DNA of 64,000 bases, taken from contig NC_090944.1 in the NCBI RefSeq assembly GCF_040807025.1, forward strand, positions 122,565,738-122,629,737, read 5' to 3'. Origin of the DNA: Struthio camelus (taxonomy: Eukaryota > Chordata > Aves > Struthioniformes > Struthionidae). Shown piece after piece: positions 11,601 to 22,100 of the stretch. The notes below the pieces were generated by a model that worked only from the letters and a program-made list of their open reading frames with translations, was not told the origin of the DNA and did no database searches. The stretch's first letter is position 1, and each line of letters opens with the position of its first letter. Position numbers and translations under genes: made by a program.

Positions 11601-13800
11601 CAGGATTAGAAATTATATGTATAGAATGACTCAGAAATCCTTGAAAATCTCTGTTTATCCTCAGGTAATATTAGTGGGGTTCCAAATTAGTGCTTTCTCT
11701 AATACTGATGTCAGTTCCATTTTGCTTGCTAGTCTGATTTTGTTGAATTTAATGATAACTGGATGTTTTCCTCAAAGTCCTATCTCTATGCTATTCTAAG
11801 AGAGTCTTGTTTTTAGTTATTTAAAATTAGCATCTCACTCTCAACTTGTTGCAAATGACTGTGGAGCAATGTGTATAGTACTGATAAAAATGCCTTCCAA
11901 AACCAAAACCAGAAAGAGCCATCCTCCTTCCAGTTTTTCTTCGTGAGTCTCATGATTTGCATCTGAGCCAGAGATGATGTTTTAGAATGTCTGTGTTTTA
12001 GGAGTTATGTTAAAGAAAGCACATCTGGTACAGTGTTGAAAGTCATTAATGATTGGAAAGATCTCTTGTATCTCTAGTTATTTTTTTAATTTCCTGACTT
12101 TTCACATATAAAACGGTAACTGTCACCTGAAACAAATTACATAGTTTGATATATGAAACCCAAAGCTAATCAAATCGCTGTGTTTTCATGTTGGTACCAT
12201 TTATTTTGATATTCATAGAATGTAATTACTTTTTTCTTAATTTTGCCATAAATATGACTATCTATTTCATCAATGTAACATGGCCACTTATATTGATATA
12301 TTTCAGAATGAAGGAAAATGCCTTACATTCTTTCCTAACCAAGTGTTCTTGTGTCCCACATATTCCTCAAGCTTCATACTTTTTCAGACTACTTTCAGTC
12401 TACAGCTGGAGAAACTAGAGCCTTGCTATTACAACTGCAAGAACAAAAAATTTATACGTATGAGTTATCTTCCTGGCATTTGTGTAAATCCTAAAAGTGT
12501 CTCGTTAGTCCAACTTGCAGCGGCCTACGGGAATTTTTTACACCAAAATTAAGTGGAAATTTATTTCATCATAGGACTTAGTTCTGCAGTTTTCATTTCC
12601 CTCAGCATGAATGAAAGTAAAGATTGTATTCATTTCAGTAGAGCTTGTAGGTCTAAGATCTTTAATAGTTTTAGGCAAAGAATGACAAACAGTCACTAAT
12701 ATTTTAGATTTTTTTTTTTTTTTGCAGCCGTTTTTATTACCCTGACACTTATTCAGAGCCCTTAGCAAAACAGACTGTATTTTACATATATAGGTAAATT
12801 AATCCTCTTACAATTCATTACAAGTCTACCACCGTTGGGAAGAAACTGTCATGATCTCTTACCCTTTTCTGTGAAAATGTCACTGTTCTGATCTTCAGGA
12901 GGTTTAATTTGAGTGAGGAAAAGTAATAAAAATTTGGTGATACTTTATAGAATTAGGGTAACTATTAGGATAACTTAAAGAATGGGTTAAATTAGTTTTA
13001 AAAATCATAATCATCTTCAGAATCATCTACAGTTTGGAGCTTATTTCCATTGTGAGAATGGTGAAATGTTTTGACCAGAAAATTTCAGAGAAAAAAGAAA
13101 CAATCTTGTGTTTCATTAGGTTTGCTTATGCTTTTTGATTATTGGGGTGGGGGGGGAACCTCACTGCTGCTTCTAACAAAAGTAAAATCATTCTGAGCAA
13201 TCTGGAGGATTGAATGTGAGTCCATTTCAACAGAATTACCCATGGAAATCCAGCTTAACTGGATTTAACATGCACGTAGCTTCAAAGCGCTGCGTGTCTG
13301 AGAAAGCCATTTACAGATGGGAATGTAAACGACACAGTTGAAAAAAAGAGAAAACTGTGTACCTCAAAATTCCAGTTTCAAGTGTCTTACGGACAAACCC
13401 TGGTTCCTGATGATAAAGTGGTAGAATGACTCAGTGAAAGGAAACAGCAAGGTCCCTTCCTCAAGGATTAGTATTTGTAACAAGAAAGATAATTTAGCTC
13501 AGTCAAAAAATAAATAGATAAGCACTCAAAGACAGCATTCAGTTTCCAGGCCTTATGATGCTGTTTTTGAAGTTTTCTCCTCCTGTTGTGTCACAAATAG
13601 CCACTTCTTTAACTCTTCAGGATTTTTTTCCAGATGATCAAATAAGCTTACGGTTCTCAAGGGACCATTTGGATCATGGCTTTTTCTCCTGCTTGGGTTT
13701 CTTTAAGGATGCTGTGGAAGAAAAGAGTCAGCTAGGGCATGTAGATCAAACACAGTTGAAAATAAAGGGGTGTCATTTAGCTTTGGCTTTAGGACTGCGT
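8626..13800. other. Upstream intergenic sequence, nothing recognised
   Basis: These 5.2 kb before the FSHR promoter contain no recognisable exon, RNA gene or full repeat. Reading frames up to 91 codons (10845-11120, +) lack family motifs. There are T- and G-runs (12710-12723; 13147-13156). Distal FSHR control elements could lie here but none can be picked out by eye. Confidence 0.45.
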
Positions 13801-13807
13801 AGCTTTT

Positions 13808-13840
13808 AACCTATAAAATAGGTTATATAGCCTATAAAAT
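13808..13840 (+). promoter_or_regulatory. Twin TATA-like boxes with a hairpin
   Basis: CCTATAAAAT occurs at 13810-13819 and again at 13831-13840, exactly 21 bp apart. The first lies within a perfect inverted repeat AACCTAT-aaa-ATAGGTT (13808-13824). The pair is about 515-545 bp before the FSHR start codon, too far to be a usual core promoter for it, and mammalian FSHR is driven from a TATA-less promoter. It may serve an upstream start site or be chance in AT-rich DNA. Confidence 0.3.
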
Positions 13841-14230
13841 GCAAAAATAACACATTTCTTTTGCCTAGGAGCAACCTACCAGCAGGGACTCTAGGATCAA
13901 GGAAGGGGAAACATAAAATCCTTTCTCCCTCTCCAGGGAAAAAAGAGCCCAGGCTGCAGAAGGAGAAAATGCTTTGTTGGCCCTTGGTCTTAACCAAACA
14001 ACGCATGCAAAGTAGCATAGCTGAAAAGAAAGACCCTTTTTTTTCAGTGCAGATATGCAGTGGTGTCAAAAGTCCTACGGCTAGCTCAGTTAGGCCATGA
14101 TTTCACTACTTAAAATATAAAATAAGTTTGGCTTGGAAACTCAGCGTTGCTTCTCTTCGTCCTCACTCTAAGACCCTAAAGGATCACAGGCCATGAACTG
14201 AAACTTGCATAGAAGTCATCCCCTAGGAAT

Positions 14231-14236
14231 CACATG
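14231..14236 (+). promoter_or_regulatory. E-box (CACATG) of the likely FSHR promoter
   Basis: CACATG fits CANNTG and begins 124 bp before the FSHR start codon. In rodents and humans, FSHR transcription depends on an E-box at about this distance that binds USF1 and USF2 (recalled from the literature). The match of motif and distance suggests the same element. Hexamers of this kind also occur by chance. No TATA box sits at a usable position close to the expected start site. Confidence 0.45.
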
Positions 14237-14354
14237 ATCCATCTCAGCTTTTAGGGCGGATCTTCAATTAAGGGAGTCACTCTTAGTTGCACAGGGAACT
14301 TGCTGCAGTCCCTTCTTCTAGATGGAGGAGAAGGGAACAGATGTAGAAACAGAC

Positions 14355-14506
14355 ATGTCTCTTATTTTTGCCTATTTACTGGTTTTCCTGGCTGGCTGCT
14401 CTGGTTGTCAGCATCACACGTGTCACTGCTCTGGCAGGATATTCATTTGTCAGGAGAGCAAGGTGATCCAGATTCCACGGGACATTCCCAAGAACTCCAC
14501 TGAACT
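14355..14506 (+). CDS. FSHR: Follicle-stimulating hormone receptor, coding exon 1
   Basis: FSHR is the Gs-coupled glycoprotein-hormone receptor of granulosa and Sertoli cells; it binds FSH through a large leucine-rich extracellular domain. This exon encodes residues 1-50 and two bases of codon 51. Residues 1-17 form a hydrophobic signal peptide ([17 protein letters not shown]). Next comes the N-terminal cysteine cluster with Cys18, Cys23, Cys25 and Cys32, containing the family motif [15 protein letters not shown]. The spacing to human FSHR is identical as far as Leu51. The exon ends GAACT|GTAAGT, a perfect donor. The ATG at 14355 is preferred over an in-frame ATG at 14322 because it gives the family-length signal peptide and has a purine at -3. 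Asn47-Ser-Thr is a possible glycosylation site that human FSHR lacks here. The gene is partial: only exons 1 and 2 are in the window. Confidence 0.96.
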
Positions 14507-17500
14507 GTAAGTAGGGAAAGGGAACGGTTGCAAGCAGCAGCTTTGTTGTTGTTGTTTTAAATAAACTGCTCTCTGGCAAGCCAAGAATCAGTTTTGTAGG
14601 GAATCACTCAAGAGTCTTGTACCGGCTGTTTGAAAAGCGCAGCAGTTCCTCTGACATTCTTTAAATTACAACTTGAAATGTCTCTCTGTTACTGTTATGT
14701 TCATTTTAAGATCTCTGTTAAGAAAAGATACGGTATTTTATAATGCAACGTATAGAGGAAACTTTAAACAAGCCTCCTCGGCACTGTAACAGTAATTTGA
14801 AGCATAAAGTGTAAGCTTTCTTTACAGCTCGCTTTAGCATTATTGAAATGTGTGGTACAACTTGTCTGCCCCAAACAACTTGATGAGCGTTCCTGTTTGC
14901 ACTGCAGGAACTTCGCAAAGGTTTGTATTTATTTGCCAAGAAGAAATTTCTTGTTCTCATTTGAAACTGTGAAGACATTTAAAAAAAAAAAAAAACTAAT
15001 AAGGATTCAGAGTGTGACTCTCCTGTATCAAAGAAGTAGTATGACTGCATTTGGTGAGAAGGAACAATGTAAAGATACAGTACTGTATTACTCAAGAAGG
15101 AGTTTTGTCTATCTTAAGGCTTCTCTTTGTTTTCCATAAACATGACATAACATGAAAAATGCTGCATGGCAACTGTTTTCTGTGTCAGTAACACAGGCTA
15201 GCAAGAGAATTCACAGAATGGCAAATATTTTAGCAGTCCAAGTGATTGTTTTACTCTCTAATTTTTTTTTTATAGCAAGTTATATCACCTCATATAACAC
15301 CGATTACATACACCCACAGCCATCTAACATCATTAAGACCTAAAGCAAAATGAAGGCAGCAGTCCTGGATAAACTCTGTTATTAATAACTGGAGCAGCAA
15401 GTTTGGAGAGAGGGTATGAGGAGGAATGGTATGTCACTAGCCTGATCTTACAGACCATAATATTATCAGTGCTATGCTATGCTACAGTTTTTCTAGTGGA
15501 GAAGTTTCCTTTAATTGAGAAGGAGTAGTCATTATGTTCAGTGAATAAGTAGGTTAAAGTAGACTGTGGTGAAAACTTGAGAAAAATATCTGAATTAACT
15601 GCAGAAGGTCAGTAAAAGTTTAAATCAATCTCACAACTAGAGGAAAAAATAATCCATTTGTGATTTAGGTCATCTAAATCCTGAGTGAACCATACTCCAG
15701 GTATTTTGTTTAATTTTGCTTTGATTGTTTCTTTAGATTACACAGTTAAGGTCTGCCTTCTTGGGATTAAGCAAAATCATTCTACAATTATTTCTGAAAA
15801 GAAATAGAGTTTTATATCACTAAAAGGAACCTGTTAGTAAGTGGAATTTGTTTGCAGTGGATACTTGTTAACTTTTCAAGAGTTTGTTGAGGTTGCTAGT
15901 ATCTCAGAATGACTCTATGTTCCCTGAAACAGCTGAGTAGGACATTAGTGTGACTGAAAAAAAGAAAAAAGGATTCACTTCTTGAAGTGTTTTATAAATA
16001 TTAGCGTCAGAATCTCTTCAGCTGATTCTCTTCTCATTTGCACCAACTTTTGGTTCCTCAGGAGATAATTCTCATCCCATTAAATCAGTGATAGTCCTGG
16101 GATTGATTTCATCCTGGTTAAAGAATTTGTCCATAAAAACTCCGTGAAGTTACTTCTGATATATCAAGTATTAATGTGAATAAGCTTGATACATTAGCTG
16201 AAGAGTTAAGTGACGGATAAGCCTTAGGTTTTCATTCAAGGTTAAAAGAGGGGCTATAAAAAGGTGCCTTCCTACAGTCACATCTGTATGCTGAAGGCCC
16301 AGTGGGTTGATTCAGCTGGCTAAGATAAGGTTTACTGCTCCAGCTGCTGTGGCAACACACTGTTGGTAACAGAGAATAAAAAACCTCAAGGAGTCACAGG
16401 GCCTGTAAAACCCGTGCAACAGCTTGAGCATAGATGGCCACAGTGTCCAACAGTCTTGCATAGGACACAAGCACAGACATGTTTCTACTATAAGTACAGC
16501 TCCTGCACAGTGAATTCTTTCATTTAGGAAAGAATTCTGGGAAGATGCTGGATGCTGTGGTCTATTTACCTTTGACATAAGGGGCAGGAGTCCTCTTCAG
16601 TAGGCTCTTCACCTTCTCTTTGTGGCCTTGATAGCTTTCCTACTAATGTCATTTAGATGTTGAATGATACACAGGCGAAAGCTTTGGAGTGAGAACAGGA
16701 GCCTGATAAGCCTTAGGTGTGTTTGAAGAGGGAGCACTTCCCTATTTCTGTGTTTTTCTGCCTCACCATGGCTGTTTCAGTGAATACAATGGTACGTGGC
16801 AACCAGCTGGGTCACTTACTGAGAAAAGTCAGGATGAAGGTAAAAATATGGCCATCTCAGACCAATCAACTGTTATCTCTGTTCTTTGCCATGGACTTTT
16901 TTTTTTTTTTTTCCTTTAGGTCTGTGGCCTTGGCATGTGCTGCCAGGATCTTTTTTGTAACCAGTTTGTTGAGGGTGAGCGCTCACACTCAGCAGTGAGC
17001 GTGAGCTTTGCCGCATGGTATAAGAGTTGCGATTTTTGCTTCTAGTTGGCTTGGCACCTGCTTTAGCATGTGTGTCAGAGCAGGAAGGGTTGGCAGTCTC
17101 ACTTTCTGAGCGACTCCTGTTTGTACTTAACATATTGTAACAGAGCAGGGACCAGAAACAATGGGTTTTCGTTCCTTTTCTCATTGCCATGTCTGCTGCT
17201 CAGCTTGCCCGCCAAAATCTTGGGAGGAACGTTATGCTTCAGTTTGTATGTTGCTACTTGCAGATCTGAGAATACTGTGCGGTTGGCATGCGCCAAGTGT
17301 TTTCAGGAGAAGACTGTGGTGGTTAGGTGTTTTGTTTTATAATATTTGCCTGGAAGAGGAGTTAGAAGTATTTTTGGCATTTCTCGTAGATACTGAAACG
17401 TCTGTGAGGAATATGGATGGTTTATAGTGGGATGGATTATAATTCTGGAGGTAATCCATGAGAAAGCAAAGGCAGAAAGTTCAGATGGGAAACAGGTTCA

Positions 17501-18662
17501 TTGTGTCAAAATGTTAACTATTAATTAACTCACAAAGTCAGAGAGTAAGGAAATAAGTGAGTCATCAAGTAAGGAGTCACTTAAAACAGTTTACTCCCTG
17601 GAGATTTAAAAGCTGTTCTTAAAATCTGGTGTAAAGCTTTGCAACCCATTCTTCTGATTATTTTCTAAGATTGCATTTAGTCATTGGAGATCTTGCTTCA
17701 AGAAAGTAACATGAACGAAAATAGTTTGCTCTCAGAATGGAAGGGATACTTCTTTAGATTTAGCAACATACTTCAAGCAGAAATGTATCTGTGTATCTGT
17801 TGTTCACGTTCAACTGAAAATACACTTGTATTTCCAAGAAATGACAGGAAAATTTACTCCTCTCTTACAGCACCCTTCCTTGCTATTGGGCTTCTCACCT
17901 GAGAAGTATCTTGCATCACTTTCACAATATCCCAGTGAAACAGAGACCTGTACCTCAGCAGTTGAGGTGCACCCTTTGGACAGTAGAATATACTTTTTAT
18001 TTGACAAAATAAAGCACCGATACTAGGCGGCTGAAGAAGGGAAGTGAAAAAGGCTGCTTTGTCTAAGTCAGCTTGCAATCATATAAAGTTGTGTGAGACA
18101 AATATTAACGTCAGTATTTTATCTGAATACTGAGATGCACGCTTTTACAAAAAGTATCAGGAAAGCAGATTTGGTCATACTGTATTCACTATGCTCCTGT
18201 TCAGAAATATGGATCAGGTCAGTGTACACTAAAGATAAACTGTCTCCAGTCCAGTTACTTGCCTAGTTTTCTGCTGCACCTGAACTTTACTGTCCTGATG
18301 ATTAGCCCACTTTAGTGGGTATAATACTTATACAATGCACAGTAGCATGGATACGTTGACCAGTTGGTACATTCTACCTGACTGATTCCAGAGAGAGCAG
18401 AGATGTTATAAGAAACTTCTTTAGAGGATGGAGGCTCCTCAAAGAAAGCTTGCAAAGTTGGATTTGTGATTCAGCAAATCTTAAAAATTCCCTTGTGAGC
18501 CTTTTTGTGAAAAGCTGTTTTAATATGTTAGCTTGCCAGAGACTTTAGCAGGTGAGTGGTGCTAGCTTTAGAAGTGAGCAAGATGATAGACCAACCCCAC
18601 TGGCAATAATTTCAACCTTTAGGGCACCCATCTGTCAAAATTCCAGCTCAGTTGAGAAAGGT

Positions 18663-18686
18663 GGGGGGGGGGGAGGAGAGAGAGGG
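18663..18686 (+). repeat. G-run with GA-rich tail
   Basis: Eleven consecutive G residues are followed by a purine tract (aggagagagaggg). Such a tract could fold as a G-quadruplex or triplex. It may also be an assembly-sensitive homopolymer. Confidence 0.8.
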
Positions 18687-19080
18687 AGAAAACTACAGGT
18701 AGAATAAATAAGGCTTGATCACATTGTGCTTTGTATTTTAAAATCCGTTCTCCAGCTTCACTAACTGACTTAGCCATTGACACAGCAGTTTAAAAGTATA
18801 TTATTTAGAATGTTTTATCCCAAGCGTCTGCAAACTATAAACATTGGATTTCTTCTCGCCCTCTGCATAGGTGTTTTTGTACAGTTCTTCAAGGATATTT
18901 ATTTTAGACTATCAGGTCAAGGCTGAGTAGATGTCTGACCACTGAAACGGTGGCTGTCTTGAAATAGCAAATTCTTTGTTATGTATTAAATGAATTAGAT
19001 GTGCAAGATTCCTGAGAAATAGTGCTGCAGTTACTATTCACATCGTTTCTAGTCTATTATTGACAACTACAGTTTGATTT

Positions 19081-19102
19081 CCCCCCTCCCCCCCCCCCCC
19101 CC
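19081..19102 (-). repeat. C-run, G-quadruplex-prone on the minus strand
   Basis: Six C, one T, then fifteen C. Read on the - strand this is a G tract, on the opposite strand from the G-run at 18663 about 400 bp away. The exact length is uncertain, as for any long homopolymer. Confidence 0.8.
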
Positions 19103-22100
19103 AAAGTTGAAACTATATTGAAACCTGCAAACAATTGCAGTTCTTATTCAGGATTGGTGTCCTAGCCTTCATCTAAGAAAGAGCATGGAGAGGATAAACT
19201 AGACAAACAAAATGAAGACCCCTGAAGCTTTCAGATGTGGGTGCATATGTTCTGGTTAGTTATGTAGTTAATCTATAAATCCATACATTATCAGAAAGAC
19301 ATGAAAATATTTGTGTAACTAGAGCATAATAGATGTTGTCTAAAACTTTTACCTTTTTTTTTTTCTTTTTTTTTCTTTCCTCCTTTAACAAGCTCACTTT
19401 CTACCAGGTAGAGGCGGAGGTGGAGATAAACATTTACTGTTGGTGTTACATTCTTCTCACTTCAAATTTATGATTGGTTCATTCTTTGAAGCAGAAAGCA
19501 ATAGGGCTTGCTGTATGATCACTGGCTGTAGATTGCTGGAGAGCTATAATGCTTATACTGGATTCTGTATTTGATATTTTCATTGGGAGGATAAGAAATA
19601 AGCAAAGCATAAAAGACAATAAAGAAAAGGCCCACGGAAGGAAATGATACTAAAGAAGAATAACAAACTTTGCAGGGCAGATCATCAGCTAGTTTAAATT
19701 ACCAGGCACATTTCTCTATAGAAACATCCATCCAACTTCCAAAGCTTTGAAAACCCTTTTCAGCACAACACACCTCTGCAGCAAGAGGAGTTGCTATGCG
19801 TTGCAGTAGGTCTCTGCTGACTTACTCCTGATACAGCAGTGCACGGACTTGACTTTCATCTGACTTAGATGCATCACGTTGCAGTCGTTATGAGAGATAT
19901 CTCATTCATTCTGAAGGTGTAGATGTGTCTGCATGCGTATATACTGTATCTTTGAAATGAGTATGCATTCACCTGAAATGTAATGGCAAGCACATGACTT
20001 CTTAAATCACTACGCTTTTCAAGGTGAAAAGACAGGAACAGACCTTGTTTTGTGTATGACATTTGGAGGCTACCAAAGCCTTATACCAGCCTGATGCCCT
20101 TCACTAGGATCAGCTACAGACAGCCTCTCCTACTCTACCAGTACTTTTACAAGTCATGGCTTTTCCAGCAGCCTCTATTCCCCCACACACAGAGAAATAG
20201 ATTTGGTTCCACATGAAAAAACATGAAGTCAGGTTGCAGTCTGCTTGGAGCAGCTCAGCACCCTTTGAGTTCTGCCTGTCCAAAGAGGTGTCCCTGAGAC
20301 AGTATGCATTTCTGCTCTCTCCAACCAAAGTTATGGCTTTATTCTTTACTAAGAATAGATTACTCATTTGAAGAGCTTAAGTCGTACAATGTTACGGTCA
20401 CACAGAAGTGCACTGAAGGATATTCCAGTGTCTCTAAAACAGAAGTTACTGAAGCACTGCTGTATGATCTCTGAAAGCCCCAGTCCATGAAAGGACAAGC
20501 AATTCTAATTTCAAACTACAAGCCTGGGGAGAGAAATACTGCTCTTGGACTTCAGCGGTGAGGGGCTCTTCTATTCTTTCTAGGTCGTCTTGGGTTAGTG
20601 AGAAAGAGACAAATTTACAGAGAAATGATGTTCACAATCAAAGATTTGGGTAAAGATTTGTTAATGAAGTAGAATCTGATTTTTATATTGGCTCACATAC
20701 TGTCCTAAGCATGCAAAGAGCTGGGCCCCATGTCGTATTCGCACATGTCGTAGACCAGATGTATAACCTTGAATGGATTCTTGGGACTGGTCAGCTCTTT
20801 GTCCTGCAACCAAGCATCCCTGTTAGACACTCCGGTTATATTCTACTTCAGTTTTTCTATTTATAAAAAGTCATAATTTGCCTATTGAACCAGCTTGCTA
20901 TCAGTGTTTTTATAAAGCTGTTGGAAGATTAAACTAATCATATATAGATATTGTGTTTTATTCTCTCATCTCTAATGGGATATCTTCGTGTTGGGTGCCT
21001 CCCCATTCAAATTTTGTTCCATTTTGTTATAACCTAGGAGAGTTTAACAATAATATTATTCATGAGATGTGAGCTGGTAAATACCAAGGCTTAGTGCAGA
21101 GCCACAGCAAGAGAGAAAAGCCCTGTAAGATCAGAAATAAGTAGACCTTACTCTAGAATGTGGTTAAAATGGAGAAATTGTTAACCTGAGGAGACAGTTT
21201 AAAGTAGTACGGAACTAACTCTTTTATTCCTCTAATAAGAATATGGATGACAAAACAGACTGGAGGATTCATGAATTTGCAGCGTTATGTAGCAGCTAAT
21301 TTTTCTTTGCCCTGAACGGTATGCACACTAAACCCTTCAATGGTATAGATCATTTCCTAGCTTCATTTAGTCCCCGTACTGTGACTTCATAAAATTCATC
21401 AATTTTCACTGCATGGTATTAAAACAGTATATTTTAGAGTCTGTTGCCTTCTCTTTTCCTACCCTTAAACTGTATTAACTTCACCCCTCTTACCTCCCAG
21501 GCAGGCCAAGACACATTGGTGCAGGGAATCCTATTGATATGCGAATGTGAACATTGTTAGCTAGTAGAGTAGAGCGTAGTTAGAGCTCTGGGGTAAAACT
21601 TTGAAGAGCGCTGTTCTAAGTTTGAAAGACACAAAGCTTTTCAGGTGTTTACCTGCTTCTGTTGCAGTTGTTCAGCTTGGTTGACTTGCCCTCCTATTCC
21701 TTATATAGAGAGCTCAGGGTATTTATACGGAGGTAGATGCGGAAAGCTGTGGGTTTCTCTCTCTTGTGCTCTGATATAACAGGATACAAGCTGCTGTGCT
21801 CTAAGAGCTGTAAAGCCGGAAGAGTTCACCCATTTTCCATTTATCTGCATTTATCCATGCAATATACTTTCAACCCCTCACTAAGTTTTATAAATGACAT
21901 CTTGGGAAGTCATCAGTTAATCGCTTCCTAGATCTGGCCCTTAGCAAAGCCATATCAGTGTTGAAGTGCTGGAGAACAGAGCTTAGATCTCCTTCAAAAT
22001 CTAGGCCATGCCACCTCTTTTAACTGAAATATTTAGCCTTCCAGCAGTATTGCTAGCGTATGATGGAGAAGCGATCTCCAATGGAAGACATTTTTAAAGT

